A stretch of DNA of 64,000 bases, taken from contig NW_006499751.1 in the NCBI RefSeq assembly GCF_000471905.2, forward strand, positions 31,277 to 95,276, in the 5' to 3' direction. Below, piece by piece: positions 31,623 through 43,740 of this stretch. This DNA is from Amborella trichopoda. Lineage: Eukaryota; Streptophyta; Magnoliopsida; Amborellales; Amborellaceae. The notes beneath the pieces are model-generated. The model worked only from the letters and a program-made list of their open reading frames with translations. It was not told the DNA's origin and did not search any database. Numbering within the stretch: position 1 is the first letter of the stretch; the number at the start of each line of letters is the position of its first letter. The position numbers were made by a program, and so were the translations under genes.

Positions 31623-33590
31623 ACGTTTTTTGTCTTTGTAAGAAAAAGAAAAATTTTCTATCAATTATGAAAATATTTTTTGAATTTAATAATTATTATA
31701 TCATGTAATTAATAATATACAAATGATTAATACGATAAATTGAGCAATAACATTGCCATTATTATTAACAATAATGATGTTTACTTATGAGTAAATTATA
31801 AATAATATAGTTACTACGAGTTTCCAAAAAAATATTTATTCATAAGTAAATATTTTATTTTTCAATATAAATAAAACTAATTTTTATTTTAGTATTAAGT
31901 AATATAATTGAAAATATGGAAAATAAAGGAACTAAAAATACAAATTATGGTAGATATATAATGTCGTTGAAATCATAGTTTATTGGTACGAATTATCTCT
32001 GGATATAAAATTACTTGAAAATGTAAACAAATTATTCTCCATTTTACTCTATTCATTGTTTTTTTTATTTTACTTTTTTTGTATATTTTGTCTCTACTTT
32101 TTTTGCCGTTTCCAAAACCTAAAATTAATATGAAAATATGTTTAGACAATTTTTGTCTAATAGAAACCCATATGTGACGATGGAACCAGTAAATTCTCTC
32201 TTTTTATCTATGTAACATAATATCTTTTTAAAATGTTATTTCAAGACCAAAAAGTTATTTCAATAATTAACATTTAATATCACGTGCAATGCACGATTAT
32301 TTTTCTAGTCATATAAATGGGAGAGAAATTACAAAGATATGCTAGAGACATGCAGATGGCTTTCATGGTTTGACATAGAGAGGAGAGAGAATCAAATAAA
32401 AGCAACTAACTACTAAACCCATTAAGGGCATGTGCAAATATTTCACTGCTAATATTTTCACATAAAAAATTCCCTCATGTAGTTAGGTATGGGAATATTT
32501 TCATACCAATTAGCTTCGAATTGATATAAAAATATGCACTGAGACCAATTGGTCAAAATTGAAGGCCAAGAAATATCTAAAAGTGAGTATTTTTTATATG
32601 TTGGGTCAATAATCTTGGGAAATGGAGAGATTGAGGAAGATGTCACAGATAAAATTAGAGTCGGGTGGACAAAGTGGAGATGTGTAATTGTTTTTATGTG
32701 ATCACCGCATACTAATGAAGTTAACGGGGAAGTCCTATAAGATGTGAGACTAGCTTTGCCTTAGATTTAATGACGTATAGTTTTATTGAGGGTATAAATG
32801 GAGAAGAATGGTGGAACATGATTCATGTACCGACCCTAAATAGCTAGGATAAAGCTATGATAATGTTGACCTTAGGTACAAGAAGGTTACAATAGCCCTC
32901 TGATAGTCGGGGATGTGCCATTGACTCTGTACAAAGTTCAAAAAACTTCTGTCTTAAATTTGGTAGTACATCTTTGGAGATCCAATTTTGCTTCTTACAG
33001 ATAGAGATGATTGTGACCTTTGTATACCAAAGATATATAGTCTTATGGCATACAATTAGATATAAGTATATAACTAATCTTCTAAATACAAGTCTATATA
33101 CTAATATTCATATAATAAAAAATGTTACATAATTATTACAATATAATATAAGCACCGATGCTAGATCTTGGTCCTCTAGACCCCGCCTTTGGTCGAACCC
33201 TAGTAGGGGAGGCTTAGACCTATCGGGGAAGTCTAGGTCCATTCTGAACCCAAGTCAAAACCGAGGTGGATCCAAACCTTTTTACACCCTTAGAAAAATT
33301 ATGACCAATCCATGAATTTTGCCTTCATTCAAGCAATTACTCGTTGAAAAGTGTTTCAATTAAGGGAACACTATGAAAAAAATCAAGATTTTCCTATTTC
33401 ATGTTCACATGAAAATCAAACCATGCACCCGTTGCTTGTCACAAATTGTTTAATCTTTAATAAAATGTACATGAACGAAGAAAAATCAGACCATGTGATA
33501 TTTTCAGAAGTATGGCATGCAACATTAATATACAAACAACGCGCCACATATCTTAATTAAGCACTATTAACATCGTGCAATTGAACATGA
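31211..33590. other. AT-rich intergenic DNA with a possible Helitron end
   Basis: It contains an ATC microsatellite (31267-31287), a poly(T) run of about 25 (31597-31622) and the Helitron-like end at 32283-32308. Between 33160 and 33300 there is a GC-richer patch with CTAGACCCCGCC-like motifs of unknown origin. No gene was seen. Confidence 0.45.
32283..32308 (+). mobile_element. Helitron-like 3' end
   Basis: A small hairpin CGTGC-AAT-GCACG (32283-32295) is followed nine bases later by CTAG and then T. Helitron 3' ends have a hairpin about 10 bases before CTRR and insert 5' of T. The 5' TC end was not located; AT-rich DNA after 25410 is a candidate body. Confidence 0.45.
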
Positions 33591-34310
33591 GCGCATTGCT
33601 TTATGCTACAAGTAGCAATTTGTTTGGATATGACAAAAAAAGTTGGGAATCAAAACTTCAATGGATTTTAAACTTTTGTGATAATTGAGGTTGGTATGTG
33701 ATTGAATATGCAATTTTGTTGTTTTTGATATTTTTGTTGCAAACCAAATTGGTGATTTATTACTTTTCTAATTTCATATTTTATAAGTTTTTGCATTATG
33801 AATCCATTGCTTTTTAGATTTTCTTGAATGGTGTTCAACAAGATATACAATTTTTTAACCTTTTGTGCATAATCATAATTTTCTATAGCATGCACCCTCC
33901 CCTTAACTTTTCATGTATTTTGCATGTTTTTTAACTCTTAATTTGGAATCACATGCCATCAATAGAGTTTAAAATAACATGATTGGAATCACATGCTTTC
34001 AATATGATAAGAATTATGAATAACATGCTTCTATTAAGCTAAGCCTTTTTTTCTGGTTATAAAGCCCTTCCAAAAGTCTTTTCACATAACTTACAACAAA
34101 CAACAAATTTTTGGCACCAAATTCGAAAACCTGAAAATTGGGAGAACTTTCATTAGTAAAAGAAAATATGTCAAGGTATTGGAGGGGACTAAATAGGTAT
34201 ATTAATTCAAAGAAGACTTTCATTGTTCTCGTCATAATTGTTTTGCATAGATTATATTGCACAACTTATCATTGATTACTTATTTGTTAAGTTTTATATT
34301 ACAGTATTTC
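33591..34310. mobile_element. Diverged partial copy of the PIF-like family
   Basis: From about 33920 the order of motifs (GGAATCACATG, ATAACATG, AAGCCTT, AGTCTTTC, CTTATCATTGATTACT) follows 21900-22310 in the larger element at 21464. Termini are not recognisable. Confidence 0.55.
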
Positions 34311-35824
34311 TTGATAGTTAGAGTTTTTTTTGCCCTTTCGCTTTTGCTCAAGTATATAGACGTAGTTTTCAACTTTAAAAATTCATAATATTCTAATTTT
34401 AGCATTATCTTGATGATTTATCTTAATGACCATAGGAGAATGAGCCTTTTATAAAAGATTAATCTACTATATCATGAATTCAATCACTCATTGTGCTCTA
34501 TTTATATTTATTTGTCATGTCGAGTGCATTTTTTTGCATGTATTTACATGTAAGTATCAAGATAATTTACAAACTCAAATCATCACACACACCAATTGGC
34601 ATTAAAAGTCATGTTGTTTGTGCTACCTTCTACACATACGCGCACCAATTAGCAATAAAAGACATGTCGTTTATGCTACCTCTTTCTTGCTTATAAGTTG
34701 GAATTGGCTCATTTGTTAGTGATCTCGATGTAGTTCCTTTGTTCATTGAGTCATTTATGGGGTATTCTCAATTGGGTTTCATTTGCTTTTGTCATTCGTG
34801 CTGTGATTAAGCCCCGCTAGCTTGCTGATATTTATGATGGGTGAGCTGTTTTCGAGATGAGTTCAACTAGATTCTGTCGTGAACCGTTAACTGTGTTTTA
34901 TTCAATAAAAATTCATGTAGTATAAGGTTTCACATTACTTGCTTCGCAATCTAAACTGAGGATATCTAATCATGGTAAAGTGCAAAAAAGTAGGAGTCAT
35001 AATAATTGATGAAGGATATGATCATATTCTCAATGAGAAATATAGAAAGAACTTTTCATGGTCGTAAAAAATATATTTTTGTTCTAATTCCTATTTGATT
35101 GGTTTAGTTGTACCGTAGTAAATAGAATTCAGAAATGAAAGAAAGAGGACAATGAAACAATCCAGATTCGTGGTGCAACTATTATTGCATTAGGTTACTA
35201 CATTAGAGAAGAGGGTTTCTTGTTTACTTGGTTACACTGTTTTTTGAAATGGGGTTGAGCTGAATTCTCAATTGGTGTGTTAGGGATCATTCTGGTTGTA
35301 TTTATGCAAAATTTGGGGTTTTGGGGAAATGCACTTTTGTGTGGTTCTCCAAATTTTGAGTTATAGGTTATGATGAATTGGGTATTTGGAGAATTTCGAT
35401 TTAATGTGAGTTTAGTTCGTCTTTCATTTTGTTGTCCCTTCCCATTTGTCCATTTCTTGGCTGCTCCTTCCATTGTAAAAAAAAAAAAATGGAATTGATT
35501 CAATTGTATATTTTCTTAGTACATTAAATACAAGTCCACAAGATCATGTTATTTATTGAAATCAAGGTCATCATGTCATGTTCTTTACTAAAATCCTTAG
35601 GTAGAAAGGGAGATAAACTGAGATAAACTTGAACCTCCGGTCTCTTCAACTTTCAATTAGTTTTCGCTTGTTTTAGGGATTTCGAGCTTTGCGAACACCG
35701 CCTAAAATATAAGTTCGGTTTATATTTCGGCTGTTTGAATGCTACATGCATGCCAAACATTTTCATTTTTTTTTCTATTAAATTTTTATATTATTCATTA
35801 TAATGTGTTTTTTATTAAATTTGA
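34311..35824. other. Intergenic DNA without a recognisable gene
   Basis: AT-rich. Short ORFs (for example 35198-35503 on the minus strand) have no known motif and low complexity. Confidence 0.5.
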
Positions 35825-36120
35825 GATATTTCTCTCTCCTAAATTTTGACGTAATTTCTCTCTAAAAAAATTTATATAGTTTCACTCTCTAAAATTTTAA
35901 AATATATCTCTCTCTAAAACTTAAAATTTGAGTAGTTTCTCTCTCTAAGCTTTTTAAGATAGTTTCTCTCACTAAAAAATATTTAAATACTTTCTCTCTC
36001 TAAAAATTAAAATTTCAAATAGTTTCTCTCTCTAAAATTTTTAAGTACATTCTCTTTCTACAATTTGATATAATTTGTCCCTCTAACCTTTAAATATACT
36101 TTTCTTTCTAAAACTTAAAG
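35825..36120 (+). repeat. Degenerate CTCTCTCTAAA tandem array
   Basis: About 11 imperfect units of 25-32 bp, each with TTTCTCTCTCTAAAA-like cores separated by A/T-rich spacers. Confidence 0.75.
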
Positions 36121-36131
36121 GAAAAAGTTTA

Positions 36132-36503
36132 TATAAGGTTGCAACCTTAAAATGTAGAATTACATACGCACCTAAAAAAGCCAAGGAAGAATGTTGTTTT
36201 TAATGTTGAAAAATCCTCTAATAGATTATTTTGACATTGAGATGTATGAATATAGAAAAAAAAAATTACTGAGTCTAAAAACTAGTGCATCTTGCAACAC
36301 AATATCTAGACGATCCATTTTCAAGTTTTCCATATGTTTATAGATCTACTAGATTTTAACCATTTTTGGAGTTTAAAAATTTATAATTAGATACAAAAAT
36401 AGATTTTTAGATAATCCTAAGAAATTTTTACATCAAAATTGCATGTTATGATAAAATTTGGAGGTGTACCTTAATTGGATAGGTTAAGGTTGTAATATAA
36501 TAT
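36132..36503 (+). mobile_element. MITE family T, copy 1
   Basis: It starts TATAAGGTTGCAACCTTAAA and ends with the decayed inverse (TTAAGGTTGTAATATA). The interior matches the complement of 38034-38404 along its whole length. The end is itself palindromic (AAGGTTGCAACCTT). No ORF. Confidence 0.75.
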
Positions 36504-36573
36504 ATTTATAGAATGCATTATATTTTATAATAAAATAATATAATTTATAAGTAATATATAATAAGTAATATCA

Positions 36574-37330
36574 AGGTTTAAAAAAACTATTGGTGACCTG
36601 GATCAGCCCCCCTAAAAACCGTCAGATCGGTGGATCGACGATCCAGATCGGAGAATCAGGCGGTTTAGCTTGTTTTGACTTCAAAAAATTTCAAAAAATC
36701 ACTAAAAATGATTTTTTTTTAGTTTTGAAAAAAATTAAGGGTGTTTATAATATAATATTGCATCAAAATTATGAAAAATATTAAAAAACACTTCTATATT
36801 ACAAGATTGAAGAAATAATAACCCTTATAAAGTGAAATTAGTATCACATCAAAGTATCAAACATTTATTAATTTGCTTTACCCATTCAAAATTATTACAA
36901 TCTAACTAACTATAATATTATGTATTGAAATTGGAATTGTTGGTTTATATTTTATAGTTATTTTATTATACAAATAAGAACAAATTTAAAATTAATCTTA
37001 TAATATCATCTAATTTAAAAATCTTATTTACAACTATAAGAAAAAATAATAGATCATATAATTTATGCTACAAAATAAATTAATAAATAAAATACAAGAT
37101 TTTGGTTATCAATATATAATAAGCATGATTAAAAAATTATTAGAAAGCACTTCTATATCATATAATTAAAAACAAAAATAAAGCCCCTTTATATATTTCA
37201 ATATTATAATATTAAAAAATAAAAAAAATATTTTTATCCAAAAAAGGGCAAATAAAAATATCAAAATTCAGAAAAAAAAAATAATGCTGAATCATATACC
37301 ATATACATCGTATATTTTATTTTACTAAAT
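36574..37330 (+). mobile_element. hAT-like element, second copy (right end missing)
   Basis: The left part has GTTTAAAAAAACTATTGG and GATCGGTGGATCGACGATCC motifs, as in the element at 3667. The block with CTAACTAACTATAATATTAT and TTGGTTTATATTTTATAGTT runs parallel to 4090-4320. No 8-bp duplication or right end was found. Confidence 0.65.
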
Positions 37331-38033
37331 AACACCAACCTTTTGTAGCTAGTTTTTACTTTTATATATTGGACCTTACTTGAAGTATAAGGTTTACTTC
37401 ATGTTTACACACCTAAGTTTATACGGCGTCTCGGCAACCCACAATACGTTGTAAAAAAACATTTTTTTTTTGGGTAATTCAATGGGGAAGACATACCCCT
37501 ACTCGTTTCTTCAATAAATTAGAGAGTTATATTTTTGAAGGTGTTCAATAAATTAGAGAGTTATATTTTTGGAGGTGTTAAATTACGAGTGCCAGTACTA
37601 GGACTGGATACCTAAGTGATTGTGGGGATGCTACCACCCAACCCCAACCCAATTTTTAATATGGTAACATAGCACGCCTCATTTTTAATAGTTTTCAAAA
37701 TGAAAATGCGGCAACAAACGTCAAGCTAGCAAAATACTAAGGAGTTTGATGTTATAATGTATAACTCAAAGAAAGCGATACAGAAATAGTCCCACGTCAA
37801 AAAAACGTTAAGAAGGAAACGCCACTATAAAAGGTATGACATCCAAACCCAGCAAGTATACCAGACATGGGTCCGGGTATGGGTTCAAGTTTTAGACCCA
37901 TGGGTAGGGTTCGGGTCTAATAAATGATACCCTAATAAACTCGAGTTTAGGTACAAGTATGGCTATACCCGGCCTGTAAGTACCTGGACCCATATTTATT
38001 ATATATAATTTAACTTTGTTAGGGTGTGGTTTC
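37331..38033. other. Mixed repeat remnants
   Basis: There is a 33-bp tandem duplication near 37515-37580 (CAATAAATTAGAGAGTTATA). A GGGTCCGGGTATGGGTTC-type block at 37865-37990 resembles plant hAT-derived MITEs in which such motifs are palindromic. No gene. Confidence 0.4.
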
Positions 38034-38404
38034 TATAAGGTTGCAACCTTAAACAATCCAATTAAGGGGCACCTCCAAATTGTATCCTAACATGTAAATT
38101 TGATGAAAAATATTATTAGGATTATCTCAAAATCTATTTTTGTATCCAATTATAAAATTTTAAACTCCAAAAATGGTTAAAATCAAGTAGATCTATAAAC
38201 ATATAAAAATATTGAAAATGGACGGTCTAGATGATGTATTGCAATATGCACTATTTTTGGGACTTAAAATATTCTTTTTCTATATTCATACATCGTGATG
38301 TTGAGATGACCAATTAAAGGTTTTTTCAACATTAAAACAATCTTTTTCTAATGGATTTTTGAGGTGCATCTGTAATTCTATATTTTAAGGATGCAACCTT
38401 ATAT
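38034..38404 (-). mobile_element. MITE family T, copy 2 (inverted relative to copy 1)
   Basis: Its reverse complement starts TATAAGGTTGCATCCTTAAA and follows copy 1 throughout (GATGTATGAATATAG, GGAGTTTAAAATTTTATAAT). Left end TATAAGGTTGCAACCTTAAA. Confidence 0.75.
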
Positions 38405-38714
38405 AATTTTTTTCTTTTATTTTATTACTTTATATAATTTAATTTTTTAAACCATCCCTAACTTCCCCACCCTTTTTATATAGCTTACACCATTTATACA
38501 TCTCTTCGATGTGGGATTAATCCCAAGCACTAGCCACTTGGCTCTCTTTTTGCTTTTCCTTTTTTACACGATTACACCTCTAGTATAGTAGGGATGTTTG
38601 AATTTTGAAAACCACATGGTAGGTTAGTGCCTTTGCTAGTATTTTTGGTTTGAAAAATGCTTAACTATATTTCAAAACAACAAAATGGTTTTATGATTCT
38701 TTCCTAAATTATTT
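38405..38714. other. Flank left of Copia A
   Basis: AT-rich, no gene; host-side flank of the nested Copia A element. Confidence 0.5.
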
Positions 38715-39001
38715 TGTTGAGAGAAAGATGTGGGTTTGAGTCCCACATTGAAGAAGAGAGAGTTTATTGAGCTATATTTAAGAGCAACATTCCCATGTAA
38801 TATACTCAATACAAAGGTGAGAGAGATGGTGCATGTGCAAAGCACATGAAGCGTGCGACATGCACATGTACGTGTGTGTGTGTGCGAGGACATGGGCACA
38901 CCTCACCCGAGCACGTGTGTAGGTCAGGCTCGCAGCTCGTTATCTTTGTATAAGCTTGGCTCGTATGGGGATCCTTTTTCGTTGATGCATGTGAGACATC
39001 C

Positions 39002-39101
39002 AATGGTCATCTAGCCATTGATGAGATGGAGGCTAGTAACAATAGCAATCAAATGGTCATCTAGCCATTGATGAGATGGAGGCTAGTAACAATAGCCATC
39101 A
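39002..39101. repeat. 50-bp tandem duplication in the Copia A LTR
   Basis: Two near-identical units start at 39002 and 39052. Confidence 0.85.
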
Positions 39102-39495
39102 AGTACATGTAACTTGTAGCTGTTGGTGGTGCATGTAATCACCGATACACTAAATAAGCAAGTGCATGTAACTTGTGGTACTCTATAATAAGGGCCCTCT
39201 TACCCATACTAGTTGGACACTTGGAACAATTTTTTAGTCTTTTAACAACACACCATTCTATGTATTTCTAGTAAGAAAAACCAGTGGGCTAAGTTCTCTC
39301 TGCTCGATTTTGTTTCTTTCTCTCTCGAAACTATCAAGACTCTAGCGTCTAGATTGTAGGTTCCAAGCTCGGGTGCATAGAGCTTAGGAACATTGAAAAA
39401 CACCTCTATGTTTTCTTATATCCCGAGGATGAATTGCCTTTCTTATGTACATCAAATACTATATCGAAGGGGGGGCAAATATCGTCTTGAAATAA

Positions 39496-39500
39496 CACTC
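39496..39500. repeat. Copia B target duplication, left
   Basis: CACTC here versus TACTC at 57586-57590, one mismatch. Both are in the Copia A LTR. Confidence 0.6.
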
Positions 39501-39724
39501 TAAAGGAAAACATAAATCAAATGAACGAGTAGCGAGCATATACGTGGTTCGACAAGATGCCTACATCCACGGAAGAGGAAAGTCACTTTTTTTTTTTTCT
39601 GCATCTCTCGATAATCCCATAAAATTAGCTCAACACTGTGAACTAACCGGGAGAGACTATACAAAGATAGATGATTCTGTTTTTTAGCTGTAACGATCCA
39701 TAAAGATAGGGTCAACTTTCAGCA
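39501..39724 (-). repeat. Copia B 3' LTR
   Basis: 224 bp, about 55 bp shorter than the other LTR because GATTACATGGGCTGCACCAT and following bases are missing. Confidence 0.8.
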
Positions 39725-40174
39725 CTCCCCCTTTCTAGTAGAAGTGTACCCAAGAAAGATACATGTAGTGGCCCGTTTTTCAAGTTTGTCTCTATTTTGT
39801 TCATGACCATAACAGGTGCACCAAAAAACTTTCAAGAGAGAAATATCAATACATATTCCTTTTAGAATTTGCAATGGTGACTTTTCTTTTAGAATTCTAC
39901 TTGGGGTTCGATTAATCAGATAATAGGCTGTAAGAACAACTTCAGACCACTAAACTTTTGGTATAGTCATTTGGAACATGATGGATTTGGTCACCTCTAG
40001 TAAGTGCTTATTTTTTCGTTCGGCAATTCCATTTTGCTGAGAAGTCCCTATACAAGAGGTTTGGTGTATAATTCCACGAGAAGTGAGAAAATCCAAAAAA
40101 TTCTTACTAACTAATTCGGTTCCATTGTTGGTACGAAAGATCTTAATTCTGGCATTAAACTGTTTTGAAACCAT
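39725..40174 (-). pseudogene. Copia B integrase, core and C-terminal part
   Basis: 40174-39950 reads IKIFRTNNGTELVSKNFLDF and GIIHQTSCIGTSQQNGIAER, the catalytic-core end of a Copia integrase (RTDNGxEF and PQQNGxAER motifs; the Asp of RTDNG is Asn here). After a stop it continues WSEVVLTAYYLINRTPSRIL, LLKVFGAPV and VSFLGT up to the purine tract. RT would follow in a complete element but does not. Confidence 0.8.
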
Positions 40175-40219
40175 ATGATAGAATTCTTTGAAAGTAAGAA
40201 AAACTTTACTTCTTCGATT

Positions 40220-40561
40220 TCAATAAATATATCCCAGTGATCCTAGATTTATCCTCGACAAATGTGACAAAATACTTAAACCCATTATAAGAAGTACCGG
40301 GGCAGGTCCCCAAACATCAGAATGTATCAAATGGAAGGGCTCATCAGAAAACCTTGTAGAACGTTGAAAAGGTAATGGAACTTCTTTTGAAAATTTGGAC
40401 ACATCACATGAACTTGAATCTGAATAAAGTCTTGGAAATAGAATCTTTAAAATATTGTCTGAAGGATGGCCAATCCTAGAGTGCCATAAATTACCATCAT
40501 TCAAAATTTGTCTAGTTGTTAAGGCCTTATTCTGCAAATCAATTAAATATAAGCCATGCAA
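40220..40561 (-). pseudogene. Copia B GAG-pre-integrase and integrase N-terminal part
   Basis: LWHSRIGHPSDNILKILFPR is the zinc-binding pre-integrase motif (H...H), and RFSDEPFHLIHSDVWGPAPV is the start of the integrase catalytic core, with its first Asp (SDVWGP). Frame breaks follow near 40220. Confidence 0.82.
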
Positions 40562-40595
40562 CCAATCGTCTTCCCCATGGCTCTGTCCTGAAATA

Positions 40596-40950
40596 TCATA
40601 GATTGAGGAGAAAATATGACGTTACAATCCAAATCATTGGTAATTTTGCTACCTGAAAGCAAGTTTGAAGGAAAAGATGGTAAATAAAAAACATCATGAT
40701 AGTTATCAGAAAGAAATTTGGTTTTTCAATCCCTTTTATAGGAATCTTTGCCCCATTAGCAATTGACATAGGTTGGCTATTTGTCATTTCTTTGAAGTTG
40801 GAAACACATTCCAAACTCCTTGTCATATGGTCACTAACCCCCGAGTCAATATTCTATGTGGATGTTTTTCGAGGCGATAAGGCACAAGAGTTAGTAAAAC
40901 AATTATCGGTTTCTTGAGAAAATTTATTACTCGAGGGTGTTTCCTAAGTG
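40596..40950 (-). pseudogene. Copia B protease region
   Basis: VSNFKEMTNSQPMSIANGAK follows the protease (which in Copia is DSGATxH, here degraded, with DSGVSDHMTRSLE readable near 40820-40855) and FFIYHLFLQTC fits the VLYxPxxxxNLLS stretch. Stops break it. Confidence 0.65.
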
Positions 40951-41141
40951 AAAGTAGAGCCATTATTTCCCAATTGTTGAAGAAGTTGTACTAATTGTTT
41001 CAGGCTAAATTGAAAGTCAGAAGACGTAGCTTGAGCAGAGGGACTTGCTTGAGCAGAGGAACCTGTCCTGTGACGGCCTAAGATGAGGATGTAAACCCCA
41101 ACAATTACCCTTGGTATGACCAGTATTTCTGCAATGATCAC
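40944..41141 (-). pseudogene. Copia B gag C-terminal part, cut by Gypsy C
   Basis: The reading ends in a Gln/Ser-rich stretch (SSDFQFSLKQLVQLLQQLGN) typical of the gag-to-protease linker of Copia. A knuckle-like CRNTGHTKGNC pattern is readable in another frame near 41110-41140. Gypsy C begins at 41142. Confidence 0.5.
41137..41141. repeat. Gypsy C target duplication, left
   Basis: ATCAC, repeated exactly at 56023-56027. Confidence 0.85.
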
Positions 41142-43718
41142 TGTTGGAAGGTATTTTTCATCAACATGGGGCCCCCACTTAATAAAAGCCTAGTAAGTAG
41201 TGGAAATTTGGACAGTCTCAGAACTGCCCCAGAACTGGCTAAGATCTTCATAAGGTCTCTTAAGAATCTCCTACCTAGTTTCGTTGCATTTTGACATGTC
41301 TAAGGTAGTGCAGACTGAGAAACAGTTCCAGCAGAATCGACCTCTAGCACCCTAAAACGGATCCCTATAACTAAAGCTATATTTTTAGAATCTCAAATTG
41401 CTATGGGTCCACCACCATTGGATCCGACATGATTGAAAACCCCAAGGGTCAAGTTTCAACTCAAATGAACATTCCAAGAAGAACTTATAGATGAAAGAGT
41501 GAAACAAGAGAAGCTGCATGCTATTCTCGTGCAGCCACCCTGTAACATTACACCATTGAAAGGACAGTCACGACCAGTGACTTTCGACACTCATATATCA
41601 TTCTTCCTAAGTTGGATCGTGCTCAAATTTGGTGAGGATGTTTGTCTAGTCAAGAAGAACGATTCGATATGTGGCACGCCCCTTGACGATACCCGAGCGC
41701 GAAGAAAAGCTAGAGAGAAGTTACTGATCTGTGAAGAAATTGTAGGAAATTTAGCAGCGTCATGTCTCACTCGAGTGGCCAAATCACGCTGCTTGCGAGC
41801 CTGATGAACGCGAGACCAATTCCATTGTGGGCGTAAGGTCTTGGGCCATCTTTGACCTGAACCTCGTATTTGATTAACGGTCAGATTTTACACACAAAGC
41901 CGACGAACAGACTGCAAATTCTGTCGCCGAAATCCTTGATTCTGGCCAAAATTCCAAACTCGCAAAATCTTCGTGCGGCCACGGAATCGAACTGCGTTTG
42001 GTACCTTGTGATCGAAATAGCATGCTTAGTGTGATTCAGCGAAGAAAACACAAAAAAACATCAAGGAACGAACACACTATTGATCCAAAGTTTCAAGATC
42101 TACTCAAACTTCAAGTCACATGATCGTATATCAAAAACACGGTCAATGGCTCGAAGTTAGTATCAAATCGATCGCCATGCCGAGCCCTACAAGAAAACAA
42201 TCATCTTACGATCAACCAAGCACCAGATCGATCTTAGATCATTCATGCAAGATCAGGCAAGTCCTAGGGCAACACAGGGACTGTTCTTGAATTCCACGAC
42301 TTATTAGGAAGGGGCAAATCTATCATTTTGCACCCTTTTTAATTTCTTTTAATTCAATTTAATCTTAATTTCCAACAATTAGCGGTTACTTTTGATTATC
42401 CACCCATGTTTGGGGCATACTACTATATATACGTACCATCACTGTATGCATAAAAGGGAGAAGAGGCAGAGGTATACACACACAAGAGAGAGTTTTCACT
42501 TAATACAAGTTTCTATTTCTTACCATTGTGGTGTCACGTTTGAGAGAGAGAGAGTGAGATGAGAGAAACTTTTTGAGGGGTACCCCTCTCTCTTCTTTTT
42601 CTTTTCTTCTGCTCTCTCTCTTATCCCCCTTCTTCGCCTGAGTTCCTTGCAGAGGTCATGCACGGCAGTGGCAGTGCCGTGCATGCCTCTCCTTTGGTCC
42701 CACAGGTTGTGCATGTGCACTAGTCCCCCTCCCTTTTTATTTGTCTGTCTCTTTCTTCCAGTGAAATTTGTAGATGGCACTGCGTATCACCGCCCACAGA
42801 TGTAGGTATGACATCTCGACGAAGAGACGGAGAAGCTTGTTGCTGCCTGCAGGGGTCTCCGTCTATTGTGCGTCTAGCGGAGACAACGATACCTATCGCC
42901 TCCTGCTAAAGGCTCTGGCGACACCCATCGCCATCGATGAGCTTCCTCCACGCAACCAGCGCTCATTGCTGTTCTCCCTGCGTCCCATGCCTATCGCTGT
43001 GCGACCTAGGAGAAGCTATCACCTTGTGCCTCGTCAGGAGCTGGTGTCATCCACAAGGGATGCGCCGTCTCCTTGCATTGCCTACCGCGATGGCTATTGA
43101 CGTCTGAATTTTCCCTTGTCTTTGTCGTCTCATTCTTTCCTCTTCACCTCTTTCTCCTCTGACTTGACTGAGGGCCTAGCCTATCATCGATGCGCTGACC
43201 TCGATTTCAAGTAGTATTGCTGCCGTGCTGTCCCTGAGAACCATGCTCGTCTTGCTACCACTCCAAGTCGGTAATTTTTGATTGTCATGTTAGTGTCACA
43301 CCCACGTCAAGCTCTCTTCTCGTTTCTATCTTTCACCGAACCTTGCACTTCATCGCCTTCTCATGTGAACGCGCATAGCCCTAAGAGAAGGGTGGATCCC
43401 TTCGATCCACTTGTCTTACAAATTAACCATAGAAGTGTTGTGCATAAAAAACAAGAGGATTACAAGTCAAGGGAGGCGATTCCGAACCAGCTCAAGTAGC
43501 TGGGGGGCTTTCCTCGTGATCTAAGAGGGCACCCACGCTAGTCCGCCTGAGTAAGTCCTGAACCCACCTAAAATTCGTCTCTCATTGGTTGGTATACCTG
43601 CCCTTTTCCTTGATCATGGTTCCGAGAGAGTGATCTCAGATCCTAGGTTCATTAGAAACCCTATACATGTGATGCTAGATCACCTAGATCTGGAGGGTGA
43701 GATCGAGGCACCTAACCA
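41142..43718 (+). repeat. Gypsy C 5' LTR (2577 bp)
   Basis: Pairs with 53415-56022. By eye roughly one base in eight to ten differs over the first 300 bp, so the insertion is not recent. A TATA box lies at 42424. Confidence 0.85.
42424..42432 (+). promoter_or_regulatory. TATA box of the Gypsy C 5' LTR
   Basis: CTATATATACG is conserved in the 3' LTR at about 54680. The AAAAGGGAGAAGAGG that follows would lie in R. Confidence 0.55.
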
Positions 43719-43721
43719 GCT

Positions 43722-43740
43722 TGGCGACTCCAATGGGGAC
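43722..43740 (+). promoter_or_regulatory. Gypsy C primer binding site
   Basis: TGGCGACTCCAATGGGGAC starts three bases after the LTR end. It resembles the tRNA-Arg-complementary site of Tat/Ogre elements (TGGCGACTCTGCTGGGGA). Confidence 0.75.

Larger units (their letters stand above)
38715..39500 (+). repeat. Copia A 5' LTR, left part
   Basis: Aligns with 62179-62880. It includes a 50-bp tandem duplication at 39002-39101 (AATGGTCATCTAGCCATTGA) that is single in the other LTR. The LTR continues at 57591 after the Copia B insertion. Confidence 0.8.

Noticed and set aside
35198..35503. 101-codon minus-strand ORF
   Set aside because: Asn/Lys-rich low complexity with no motif; likely chance.
42774..43100. 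108-codon ORF in the Gypsy C LTR, also found in altered form at 55145-55408
   Set aside because: Present in both LTRs only because LTRs are copies; start and length differ between them and no domain is recognised.
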